The notes under the pieces: model-generated
The model's database searches: none
What the model was told of the DNA's origin: nothing
The model's input: the letters and a program-made list of their open reading frames with translations, nothing else
Translations under genes and position numbers: made by a program
Assembly: GCA_047972265.1 (NCBI GenBank)
Contig: JBKEAM010000077.1
Coordinates: forward strand, 1 to 47,225
DNA: 47,225 nucleotides
Direction: 5' to 3'
Source of the DNA: JAAYCI01 sp047972265
GTDB lineage: Bacteria; Bacillota; Clostridia; Oscillospirales; Ruminococcaceae
In this document: positions 33,284 through 40,727 of the stretch, in pieces
Layout of the letters: every line of letters starts with the position of its first letter
Position numbering within the stretch: the stretch's first letter is position 1

Positions 33284-34135
33284 TTAAAATACGGGGATAA
33301 CGCTGCCGCCATAAGTTTCGTTGATAAAGGTGCGAATCTCTTCAGATTGCAAAGCCGCTACCAAAGCTACAATTTCGGGGCGGGTTTCGTCGCCTTTGCG
33401 TACAGCTACAATGTTTACATAGGGGCTGTCGGCACCTTCCAGCTCAAGCACGGTGTCTCCAATGCCGGCACCAATGGCATAGTTGCCGTTGATTACGCCG
33501 TAATCAAGGTCTGGCAAACCGTTGGGCAGTTGGGCAGCGTCCAGCTCTGTAAACTGAAGGTTTTTCGGGTTTTCTTTGATGTCCAGAGGGGTGGCTTCCA
33601 AGCCAATGTCGTCGTTTAGGGTAATAAGGCCCAAAGACTGAAGCAGAAGCAAAGCACGGCCCTCGTTGGTTGCGTCGTTGGGAATGCCAAAGTTGGCGCC
33701 GTCCGGCACGTCATCTAAAGAGGTTTGTTTGCCGGGGTAAACGCCCATCGGCTCAATGTGGATGCCGCCGGCGCTTACCAGCGAATCGCCGTTTTTAGCA
33801 TTGAAATCGTCCAGGTAAGGCAGATGCTGGAAGTAGTTTGCATCCAGGGTGCCGTCTGCAACAGCGGGGTTTACCAGCGGATAATCGCTGAACTCTACAA
33901 TTTCGAGGGTAATGCCCTGCTCGGCCAAAATGGGTTTTACCTGCTCTAAAATTTCTACGTGGGGTGCAGGGGTAGCGCCTATTTTAATGGTAGTACCTTC
34001 GGCGGCAACAGAGCCGGAGGCAGCAGACGACGGGGCAACAGAGGCAGGCGTGGAAGAGGCGGTTTGGCCGCAGGCAGCAAACAGCAGGGTGCTGACAATG
34101 GCCAAAGCGGTAACAACTAATGATGCTTTTTTCAT
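33284..34135 (-). CDS. metQ: Methionine-binding lipoprotein MetQ
   Basis: Lipid-anchored substrate-binding protein (NLPA family) of the methionine ABC importer, 283 residues. The signal MKKASLVVTALAIVSTLLFAAC ends with lipidated Cys at about residue 22, then a Ser/Ala-rich tether. The NLPA start IKIGATPAPHVEILEQVKPI and DGTLDANYFQHLPYL are typical. The frame runs 26 codons further up, but AAGGAGAG lies before the ATG at 34135. Third gene of metN-metI-metQ, separated from metI by a hairpin. Confidence 0.95.
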   Translation of the reverse strand: MKKASLVVTALAIVSTLLFAACGQTASSTPASVAPSSAASGSVAAEGTTIKIGATPAPHVEILEQVKPILAEQGITLEIVEFSDYPLVNPAVADGTLDANYFQHLPYLDDFNAKNGDSLVSAGGIHIEPMGVYPGKQTSLDDVPDGANFGIPNDATNEGRALLLLQSLGLITLNDDIGLEATPLDIKENPKNLQFTELDAAQLPNGLPDLDYGVINGNYAIGAGIGDTVLELEGADSPYVNIVAVRKGDETRPEIVALVAALQSEEIRTFINETYGGSVIPVF

Positions 34136-34211
34136 TCTAAAACTCTCCTTGTGTTTAATAATGTGTGAATAAATACTATATGTGAGTACGCTTATTTTGC
34201 GTACACTTCTC

Positions 34212-34246
34212 AAAAGGATATCCCCTCCCGGGGGGAATATCCTTTT
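34212..34246 (-). other. Hairpin between metI and metQ
   Basis: AAAAGGATAT-CCCC / GGGG-ATATCCTTTT (one unpaired A), loop TCCCGG, with four T after it on the minus strand. A weak terminator or mRNA-stability element that could make metQ levels differ from metNI. Confidence 0.7.
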
Positions 34247-34264
34247 GCAAAGCTTGTAAGGATT

Positions 34265-34942
34265 TTACCGGTTGCGTTTGTCTACGCGCCGGGTAGAAAG
34301 AGCAAAAATAATTTGTATTATACAAATTAAAGCAATCAAAACTAAAATAGCAGCGTACATTACATCTTTTTGGCCTCTGTTAAGGCCGTAGCTTATGGCT
34401 ACTTGCCCTAAGCCCCCGGCACCCACGGCGCCGGTAATGGCGGTGTAACCCAGTACGGTAATAACGCAAATGGATAAGCCGCGCAGTAAACTGGGAATAC
34501 TCTCTACCAATAATACACGGGTAACTATTTGAAAATTGGTTGCGCCCATGCTCTGGGCAGCCTCTATTACGCCATGGTCTACTTCTTCTAGGCTGCTTTC
34601 TACCATACGTGCCACAAAGGGAAAGGCCGAGATAATAAGTGGTACATTGGCAGCGGTAGAGCCTATGTAAGTACCCACAATAAAGCGGGTAACGGGGGTA
34701 AGCAACAGTACCAGTATAATAAACGGAATGCTGCGCATGATGTTGATAATTCCGCCAAAAACAGTGTTAAAGCGGGGGGCCGGCAAAAGGCCGGTACGCT
34801 TTGTAATGGTAAGCAACACACCCAAGGGTATGCCGATGAGATAAGCAAAAAAGGTAGAAACAAGGGTCATGTAAATTGTATCCACAGTGCCTGTCCACAA
34901 AAGGCAGCCGTAGCGGGCAAAAAAAGCAGTTAATACGCTCAT
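34265..34942 (-). CDS. metI: Methionine ABC transporter permease MetI
   Basis: Inner-membrane channel subunit, 225 residues with five hydrophobic helices. The coupling motif EEVDHGVIEAAQSMGATNFQ (about residues 118-137) is the EAA loop that contacts MetN. The frame begins with ATG at 34942 after GAGAGGAG and overlaps metN by four bases, so the two are co-translated. Confidence 0.95.
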   Translation of the reverse strand: MSVLTAFFARYGCLLWTGTVDTIYMTLVSTFFAYLIGIPLGVLLTITKRTGLLPAPRFNTVFGGIINIMRSIPFIILVLLLTPVTRFIVGTYIGSTAANVPLIISAFPFVARMVESSLEEVDHGVIEAAQSMGATNFQIVTRVLLVESIPSLLRGLSICVITVLGYTAITGAVGAGGLGQVAISYGLNRGQKDVMYAAILVLIALICIIQIIFALSTRRVDKRNR

Positions 34943-35688
34943 TGCAAAATCTCCTCTCCCAGCAGCAGGCGGGTAATGCTGTTTTGCGGGTTTGCAAAAA
35001 TCTCTTTTTTAGAGCCAACCTCTACAAAACGGCTTTCGTCAATTACTGCCATCTTATTGCACAAAGATTTTACAACGCCAATCTCGTGCGTAATAATAAT
35101 AATGGTAACGCCCAAATGCTTGTTAATATCTTTTAACAGGCGCAGTACGCTTTGGGTGGTAAGGCTGTCCAACGCGCTGGTGGGCTCATCGCATAGCAGC
35201 ACTTTGGGGTTAGTGGCAAGAGCGCGGGCCAAGGCCACGCGTTGCTTTTGCCCGCCAGAAAGCTGGCTTGGGTATGCATTTGCTTTGTCTGCTAAAGATA
35301 CAAGCTGCAACAGCTCGGTAACTCGCTTGTCTACTTCTTCTTTATTGTGGCCCTTTACAAGGTTTAAAGGGAATGCAACATTTTGGTGCACGTTTTTTTG
35401 CATTAACAGGTTGTATCCCTGAAAAACAACGCCCATCTGCCGTGCCGCTTCCCGCCGCTGCACCCCATTAAAAGAAGAAAAAGGCCTGTCTTCTAAATAA
35501 ATTTCGCCGCTGGTTGGTTTTTCCAGCATACACAAACATCGTAAAAGAGTACTTTTGCCTGCGCCGCTCATGCCTATAATGCCAAATATGTCTCCCTGCT
35601 CAATATTTAGGTTTGCGTCCTGCAAAGCGGCGGTTTGCTGTGCGGCGCTGCCAAAAATTTTGGTCAGGTTTTCAATACGAATCAACAA
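34939..35688 (-). CDS. metN: Methionine ABC transporter ATPase MetN (short form)
   Basis: ATPase driving methionine import: Walker A GMSGAGKST (residues 39-47), signature LSGGQKQRVALARAL, Walker B LLCDEPTSALD, switch His in IIITHE. It is 249 residues, about 90 shorter than usual MetN (around 340): the C-terminal NIL/ACT-like domain that binds methionine and inhibits transport is missing, and the frame ends soon after ...RLLLGEEILQ. The start is TTG at 35688, eight bases after GAGGTG. A T-box upstream gives control at the transcript level instead. Confidence 0.93.
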   Translation of the reverse strand: MLIRIENLTKIFGSAAQQTAALQDANLNIEQGDIFGIIGMSGAGKSTLLRCLCMLEKPTSGEIYLEDRPFSSFNGVQRREAARQMGVVFQGYNLLMQKNVHQNVAFPLNLVKGHNKEEVDKRVTELLQLVSLADKANAYPSQLSGGQKQRVALARALATNPKVLLCDEPTSALDSLTTQSVLRLLKDINKHLGVTIIIITHEIGVVKSLCNKMAVIDESRFVEVGSKKEIFANPQNSITRLLLGEEILQ

Positions 35689-35728
35689 TGCAATGTCACC
35701 TCAGTAAAATATAATTGGCAATGGCAAC

Positions 35729-36012
35729 AAAAAAACGCCTCTGCCCCTTGTATGTCAAGGGCAAAGACGTAAACTTCGCGGTACCACCTTGTTTCGCATT
35801 ATCTTTACAAATAATGCCTCTGCCGCTGCGGCAATAGTTGCTTACAGCGCGGCACTGTAACGGGTGCATCCGTCGCAAGCTAAAAACATTCACTCGCGCA
35901 GCTCAGAGGCCATCTTCAACTAGCATCGGTTATCCCCTTTTCAGCAATACAGGGGCTCTCTACGTAACCACAGCCAATCTACTCTTCTCGTCATGGCTTT
36001 TAGATTCGATTT
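35729..36012 (-). promoter_or_regulatory. T-box leader controlling metNIQ
   Basis: A complete tRNA-sensing leader on the minus strand. Stem I has the AGTA element and the AGAGAG...GCTGAAAA distal part. The T-box AAGGTGGTACCGCG is at 35777-35790, and the terminator CGTCTTTGCCCTTG / CAAGGGGCAGAGGCG with seven T is at 35729-35769. The specifier region reads TTGAAGATGGCC; ATG (Met) fits the genes it controls, though GAT one base earlier cannot be excluded by eye. Uncharged tRNA would favour the antiterminator and turn on import. Confidence 0.92.
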
Positions 36013-36019
36013 GGAATTT

Positions 36020-36047
36020 ATTATACACGATTTTGAGAACCAGTCAA
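36020..36047 (-). promoter_or_regulatory. Promoter of the metNIQ T-box transcript
   Basis: Minus strand TTGACT, 16-base spacer, TATAAT. Confidence 0.8.
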
Positions 36048-36080
36048 GTATCTGCACATAAAAATAGATACAATGCGGGG

Positions 36081-36365
36081 TTACAGTTTGGTTACATCCC
36101 CGTATTTTTCGGGATATTTGCCAAAGGCAGACACAACATAAGAGCACACGGGCTTTATTTTTACGCCATTGCTGCGCGCATAATCTACAAGTGCGTCAAG
36201 TAATTTACCAGCAAGCCCCTGCCCGGCGTAAGCTTCAAAAACAAGCGTGTGCGTAGCGGCCAGGGTTCCATCCGAAGCAGGAACATATTCTATTTCACCC
36301 ATCATGGTTCCGTCTTCGTCATAAGCACGAAACATCGAAACCAGCGGTTCGTGGCGGATTGTCAT
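36081..36365 (-). CDS. Small GNAT-family acetyltransferase (YjdJ/COG2388 type)
   Basis: A 94-residue mini-GNAT. The acetyl-CoA loop is AYAGQGLAGKLLDALVDYAR (about residues 49-68), and the end VKIKPVCSYVVSAFGKYPEKY is the usual close of the family, where a Cys/Tyr pocket holds the cofactor. It lacks the N-terminal half of full GNAT enzymes, as is normal for this subfamily; substrate unknown. The ATG follows AAAAGGAGG. The promoter overlaps the nagB terminator just upstream. Confidence 0.88.
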   Translation of the reverse strand: MTIRHEPLVSMFRAYDEDGTMMGEIEYVPASDGTLAATHTLVFEAYAGQGLAGKLLDALVDYARSNGVKIKPVCSYVVSAFGKYPEKYGDVTKL

Positions 36366-36393
36366 AAAATTACACGCCTCCTTTTAGTAAAAA

Positions 36394-36435
36394 CAAAATA
36401 AAAATAAGCCTAGCTAAAGTATAGCACAGGCTTAT
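36394..36435 (-). terminator. Terminator of nagB
   Basis: ATAAGCCT / AGGCTTAT arms with an inner CTA/TAG step, followed on the minus strand by TTTTATTTTG. The -10 box of the GNAT gene (36418-36423) lies in its loop. Confidence 0.7.
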
Positions 36436-36447
36436 CATACAACTCAA
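36418..36447 (-). promoter_or_regulatory. Promoter of the GNAT gene
   Basis: Minus strand TTGAGT, 18-base spacer, extended TGCTATACT. Confidence 0.55.
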
Positions 36448-36459
36448 TACAAAAGGCTG

Positions 36460-37194
36460 CTATTTTACACCGGCAAGGGCAGCAAGTTCGCTGTCTATAA
36501 TAACCACAGCATTGGGGTGCAGTTTTAAAAATGTGGCGGGGTTTTGGGTGGTAACAGCATCATCTATCAAAAGCCCCTTAATGGCCTCGGCTTTGCCTGC
36601 GCCGGTTGCCACCAGAAGCAATTGCCCGGCTGCCATAATGCCGCGCATACCCATGGTAATGGCCTGTGTGGGTACCTCGGCAGCGCTGGCAAAAAAGCGA
36701 GCGTTTGCCTCTATGGTGCTGGGGGTAAGGGTTTCTACGTGGCTGGGGGCAATTAGCTGGTCTCCGGCTTCGTTAAAGCCAATGTGGCCGTTATTGCCAA
36801 TGCCAAGCAATTGCAGGTCGGGCGCGCCGCCCTCAAAAATTTTCTCTTCCAGCTCTACAGCATTGGCGTTTACATCGCCCAAACCATTGGCAACAAAGGT
36901 GTTGGTTTTGTTAATGTTAATGTTATTAAAAAGGTTTGTATCCATAAAGTAACGGTAGCTTTGGGGATGGTCGGGTGCAATGCCGCAGTATTCGTCTAGG
37001 TTTACCGTGCGCGCGTTGGTAAAATCGGCTGTTCCGGCCTTGCAGGCTTCGGCCATTTTTTGGTAAATGGGTATGGGGGTACTGCCGGTTGCAAAACCAA
37101 ATTTTGCAGTGGGCTTGTTTTTTACCAGCTGCAAAATAATATCGGCAGCGGCAGAGCAGCTCTCATCATAGCTTTTGGTAACGATCAACTTCAT
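36460..37194 (-). CDS. nagB: Glucosamine-6-phosphate deaminase
   Basis: Converts glucosamine-6-phosphate to fructose-6-phosphate and ammonia, the last step of amino-sugar catabolism. 244 residues, normal for the family. Motifs: ATGSTPIPIYQKM (phosphate site), VNLDEYCG (active-site Asp) and GIGNNGHIGFNEAG with catalytic His and Glu; the position that is Asp141 in the E. coli enzyme is Asn here. The frame is open 67 codons upstream, but the ATG at 37194 follows GAAAGGAT and starts the conserved fold. No nagA lies in the window. An AraC-type regulator gene lies just upstream on the same strand. Confidence 0.93.
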   Translation of the reverse strand: MKLIVTKSYDESCSAAADIILQLVKNKPTAKFGFATGSTPIPIYQKMAEACKAGTADFTNARTVNLDEYCGIAPDHPQSYRYFMDTNLFNNININKTNTFVANGLGDVNANAVELEEKIFEGGAPDLQLLGIGNNGHIGFNEAGDQLIAPSHVETLTPSTIEANARFFASAAEVPTQAITMGMRGIMAAGQLLLVATGAGKAEAIKGLLIDDAVTTQNPATFLKLHPNAVVIIDSELAALAGVK

Positions 37195-37504
37195 TTTTCT
37201 TATATCCTTTCTTGTGCCATAGGCAGGCTTATTAACCATAGGTGTTGCGGTGGTGCATTTTGCGGTAAAGCCCAAAGGCTTCGCAATGTATAAGTGTGCA
37301 GCCCGGCAGGGCAAACGGTCACCATACAGGGCAAAAATAATTTTGTAATCCATACAGTACAGCTGTGTAATTGGCAGCAAAACACAGCCCTGCACTTATA
37401 TAGTAACAGGTGTTTTGTGTAAGCGCAAAGAAAACACTTAAAATAAAAGTTAGTAAAATAAACACGGGCACATATATACAAAATTGCACAAGTATGGCAA
37501 ATGT
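37195..37504 (-). other. Leader region of nagB
   Basis: No gene supported. A possible nagB promoter (TTGCGC-17-TACTAT, 37400-37428 on the minus strand) would leave a leader of about 200 bases. GCCCTG-type repeats there give no clear hairpin, and no known riboswitch is visible. Confidence 0.4.
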
Positions 37505-38284
37505 TTACAAATACATGGTGGCTTCGGCTTCTTCAAAAAACGGGTCGGCATCTTCGGCGGCATGCAGGGTGCGCCATGCACTGGGGGTATGCCCGGTGTG
37601 TTTTTTAAATGTGCGGCAAAAATAATTGGCACCTGCAAAGCCGCATAGGCTGGCAATCATCTCTAAAGTGTATGCGCGGTTTTGCAGCAAAGATTTTGCC
37701 GCATGCATCCGCACCTCGTTTAAATAGCGGCCCGGCGGCTGCCCTACAACGGCAGTAAAGGTGCGTATTAAATGGCTTTTGGTAACGCCCAGCTGGTCGG
37801 CAAGTTCCTCAACACCATATACTTCGGCATAGTGGGTACGTATCTGGTTTAAAGCCTCCTGTATAAGTTCGGGCATGGCGCTGCGGCCGGGCAGGGCCTC
37901 GGCCAGGCGGCAAACCACAGTATAGCACAGTATACTTTCTTCGGTGGGGCTGGGGTGTGTGCCTGCCAAAAGCTGGCGCATCAGTTCGGCCACGCCGGGG
38001 CAGGCGTGTACAGGGGCAAAAGCGGGCTCCTGCACAAGGGCGGCAAGCTCTGCGGCTGCGGCTCCGGTTATCGAAATGCCTTGCACAGAGACAGAAAATG
38101 AAAATGGTGCGGTAAAAACTGCAATTTGAGAAGGAAGGAGCGTGTAGGCTTCCCCCATACAATGCAAAACGGTGTCTTTGTCTGCAATGGCAAGGTACAG
38201 TGCATCTCCCGGCTTAAAACCGGCAAAGGCCCTGTTGTTTGTGCGTTGGTTTACCGCACAGTATTGTTCCAACAACAAGCGCAA
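37505..38284 (-). CDS. AraC-family transcriptional regulator
   Basis: 259 residues: an N-terminal cupin-like ligand domain (about 1-140) and a C-terminal pair of helix-turn-helix motifs (VEELADQLGVTKSHLIRTFT and LEMIASLCGFAGANYFCRTF). These are typical of sugar-responsive AraC proteins. The start is TTG at 38284, six bases after AAGGAGAG. It diverges from msmK across a 122-base AT-rich region with repeated sequence, and nagB follows it on the same strand, so control of sugar uptake and possibly nagB is likely. The inducer is unknown. Confidence 0.9.
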   Translation of the reverse strand: MRLLLEQYCAVNQRTNNRAFAGFKPGDALYLAIADKDTVLHCMGEAYTLLPSQIAVFTAPFSFSVSVQGISITGAAAAELAALVQEPAFAPVHACPGVAELMRQLLAGTHPSPTEESILCYTVVCRLAEALPGRSAMPELIQEALNQIRTHYAEVYGVEELADQLGVTKSHLIRTFTAVVGQPPGRYLNEVRMHAAKSLLQNRAYTLEMIASLCGFAGANYFCRTFKKHTGHTPSAWRTLHAAEDADPFFEEAEATMYL

Positions 38285-38295
38285 TATTGTCTCTC

Positions 38296-38383
38296 CTTAT
38301 ATCAATAAAGTGCTATATATACTATAAAAATAGATGATATTATATTGGTAACAGATATAAATTCGTATATTCTTATATCAATA
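38296..38383. repeat. Direct repeats in the AraC-msmK intergenic region
   Basis: CTTATATCAATA occurs at 38296-38307 and 38372-38383, one copy near each divergent gene. Partial inverted copies (GATATAA) lie between. Candidate binding sites for the AraC regulator. Confidence 0.5.
38345..38373 (+). promoter_or_regulatory. Possible promoter of msmK
   Basis: TTGGTA, 17-base spacer, TATTCT, leading to a start site inside or next to the second repeat. Confidence 0.4.
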
Positions 38384-38406
38384 TATTATAATTGTTGGAG
38401 GTTTGT

Positions 38407-39516
38407 ATGGCAAGCATTAGTCTTCGCAGCATTTACAAAATTTACCCCGGCGATGTTACCGCGGTAAAAGATTTTAACCTTGAAATTGACGACAAAGAGT
38501 TTATTGTACTGGTTGGTCCCTCGGGCTGCGGTAAATCTACCACTTTGCGTATGATCGCCGGTTTGGAAGAAATCTCTCAGGGCGAGCTTTACATTGGCGA
38601 ACGCCTTGTAAACGATGTGCCTCCCAAAGACAGGGACATTGCGATGGTGTTCCAAAACTATGCACTGTACCCCCATATGACAGTATTTAAAAACATGGCC
38701 TTTGGTCTTGAACTTCGCAAAACCCCTAAGGATGAAATTAAACGCCGTGTAACCGAAGCCGCCCGCATTTTGGACATTGAGCATTTGCTGGACCGCAAGC
38801 CAAAGGCTTTGTCCGGCGGCCAGCGTCAGCGTGTTGCATTGGGCCGCGCCATGGTGCGTAACCCCGCAGTATTTTTGCTGGACGAGCCTCTTTCTAACCT
38901 TGATGCAAAGCTTCGCGCTTCGATGCGTACCGAGCTGATCAAGCTGCATCAGCGCCTTGGCACCACCTTTGTTTATGTAACGCACGACCAAACCGAGGCC
39001 ATGACCATGGGCGACCGCATTGTGGTTATGAAAGACGGCATTGTACAGCAGGTGGATACTCCCCAAAAATTGTACGATTCTCCTTGCAACGTGTTTGTAG
39101 CCGGCTTTATCGGCAGCCCGCAGATGAACTTTATTGATGGCACACTAGAAAAAGTGGGCGCCGAGTATCATTTTGTTATGGGCGAGGACAAATTGCAGAT
39201 AGACCCCGCCAAAGTAAACGAAGAGATGGAAAAATATGTGGGCAAGCCTGTTAAAATGGGTATCCGCCCCGAAGATATTAAAGACGACGAAGCATTTTTG
39301 GCAGCCCACCCCAAAGCGGTGTTGCAAACAGAAGTAGAGGTTTCGGAGTTGATGGGCAACGAAGTTTACCTTTACCTCAACTACCAAGAAACCCGCCTTA
39401 CTGCCCGTGTAGCAGCCGATACAAAGAGCCACCGCGGCAACACTGTAAAGGTAGGCATCGACACCCGCAAAATCCACCTGTTTGACCCCGAGACAGAATT
39501 GGCTATTATGAACTAA
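38407..39516 (+). CDS. msmK: Sugar ABC importer ATPase (MsmK/UgpC family)
   Basis: Cytosolic ATPase of CUT1-type carbohydrate importers, 369 residues. Walker A GPSGCGKST, signature LSGGQRQRVALGRAM, Walker B VFLLDEPLSNLD, switch His in YVTHDQTEAM; then a C-terminal TOBE/OB regulatory domain (from about residue 240). The ATG at 38407 follows TTGGAGG. No permease or binding-protein gene is beside it, as is usual for Firmicute MsmK, which serves several sugar importers encoded elsewhere. The divergent AraC gene suggests induction by a sugar. Ends in a terminator. Confidence 0.94.
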   Translation: MASISLRSIYKIYPGDVTAVKDFNLEIDDKEFIVLVGPSGCGKSTTLRMIAGLEEISQGELYIGERLVNDVPPKDRDIAMVFQNYALYPHMTVFKNMAFGLELRKTPKDEIKRRVTEAARILDIEHLLDRKPKALSGGQRQRVALGRAMVRNPAVFLLDEPLSNLDAKLRASMRTELIKLHQRLGTTFVYVTHDQTEAMTMGDRIVVMKDGIVQQVDTPQKLYDSPCNVFVAGFIGSPQMNFIDGTLEKVGAEYHFVMGEDKLQIDPAKVNEEMEKYVGKPVKMGIRPEDIKDDEAFLAAHPKAVLQTEVEVSELMGNEVYLYLNYQETRLTARVAADTKSHRGNTVKVGIDTRKIHLFDPETELAIMN

Positions 39517-39589
39517 AGCGCAAGGGGTTGCTTTTGTTGGGTGCATAGTCTGCACGGCAAAACAATGTACTTGTAAAATAAACAGCCTA

Positions 39590-39626
39590 TGGCAGAGCCT
39601 GTGTTTAAACAGGCCCTGCTTTTTTG
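39590..39626 (+). terminator. Terminator of msmK
   Basis: GGCAGaGCCTGT / ACAGGCcCTGC stem around GTTTAA, followed by six T. Confidence 0.88.
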
Positions 39627-39731
39627 TGCAATGTGGGGGGCAAAAAGCCTTTCTTGTTTTTTAAATGTAGGTATACTAAAATATGTATTATAGGTTGCCG
39701 ATAAAAATATTGCGGGAGAACCTTAAAAATT

Positions 39732-40658
39732 ATGAAAAAAAGATGGATTACCCTGCTTTTATTGGGGGCTATGGTTGGCGTAGGTGTTTTTTACGGGTAC
39801 GATTTATTCCGTAATCTCAATTTTGCATCGGGCCTGTTTACAGTGGGTGTGGTGTGGTACAGGTATGCCCTTATGTTGGCGGTAGTTTTACTGGATTTTG
39901 TAGGGGTAACCACGGTAGGCCCCTATGCGGTGGGCGTTATGCGCCTGCGGCACCCGGCATTGGCAGGCTTGTTTTTAATTTGTGGTTTATATGGTTTGCT
40001 GCTGGGGGTTTACAGCATTGTAGCCGCACTGCAGCCCTTACAGCCGCTTGCGCTTATTTTAGCGCTTTTAGTTGTTATTTTTGGTGTTTGGATGTTGCTT
40101 GCGGCAAAACAGCTTGCCCGGCAAAAAAAGCCCACCCCTACAAAGGGAGCTTTTTTTGGTATGATGGGTGCCCTGCCTCTGTGCCTTTTGGCGGGCGCGC
40201 GTGCCATGAGCAACCCCGCAACCCTGCACCGCCCCCTGCCGCTTATCAATGTGCTTTCGGCCTTGGTGGTCATGCTGTGGATGGGTACCATGCTGCATGC
40301 CATGTATATTGCAACGGTACGCAGGCGTGCCAAAGTGCTGTATGTTATGGGGATGGAAACGTTTTTTTTGTGTACCTGCCTTGGCGGTGCGCAACTGGCG
40401 GTTACAATTATGCGGGGCCAGTTTGCAGGGCTGGAAACGCTTCAATCTGTTTTGCTTTTTTTGCTTGGCTTGGTTGCGGCGGGGCTTTCTCTTGCTCTCT
40501 CAACCGGTGCGCCCGAGGCCGAACGTTTGAACGAGCGGCCGGGAGAAGACAGCAGCTTTGAGGGCGGTTATGCAGAGCACGAGAATGATTTTTACAATAT
40601 GCAAAGCGAAGAGGCAGACGAAGACCGCAGGCTGTACCGCGCGCCGCCTAAAGAATAA
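39732..40658 (+). CDS. Polytopic membrane protein of unknown function
   Basis: 308 residues. About eight hydrophobic segments fill residues 1-260 (for instance ITLLLLGAMVGVGVFYGYDL and LALILALLVVIFGVWMLLAA). A highly acidic cytosolic tail of about 45 residues follows (EDSSFEGGYAEHENDFYN). I do not recognise the family. The ribosome site is weak (GGGAGAA, 11 bases from the ATG). It is a single gene between two terminators and converges on the terpene-cyclase-like gene. Confidence 0.75.
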   Translation: MKKRWITLLLLGAMVGVGVFYGYDLFRNLNFASGLFTVGVVWYRYALMLAVVLLDFVGVTTVGPYAVGVMRLRHPALAGLFLICGLYGLLLGVYSIVAALQPLQPLALILALLVVIFGVWMLLAAKQLARQKKPTPTKGAFFGMMGALPLCLLAGARAMSNPATLHRPLPLINVLSALVVMLWMGTMLHAMYIATVRRRAKVLYVMGMETFFLCTCLGGAQLAVTIMRGQFAGLETLQSVLLFLLGLVAAGLSLALSTGAPEAERLNERPGEDSSFEGGYAEHENDFYNMQSEEADEDRRLYRAPPKE

Positions 40659-40669
40659 ATGAAAACAAT

Positions 40670-40707
40670 TAAAAAGGCTGCTTCTGGTTAACAGAGGCAG
40701 CCTTTTT
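40670..40707 (+). terminator. Bidirectional terminator between two converging genes
   Basis: AAAAAGGCTGC / GCAGCCTTTTT with inner TCTG/CAGA, loop GTTAA. Confidence 0.9.
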
Positions 40708-40727
40708 GTAATAAATAGAGGTAAAAA

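Noticed and set aside
36460..37194. Asn in place of the E. coli Asp141 in NagB as a sign of inactivation
   Set aside because: The surrounding His and Glu are intact, and I recall Asn at this place in other Gram-positive enzymes, so loss of function is not supported.
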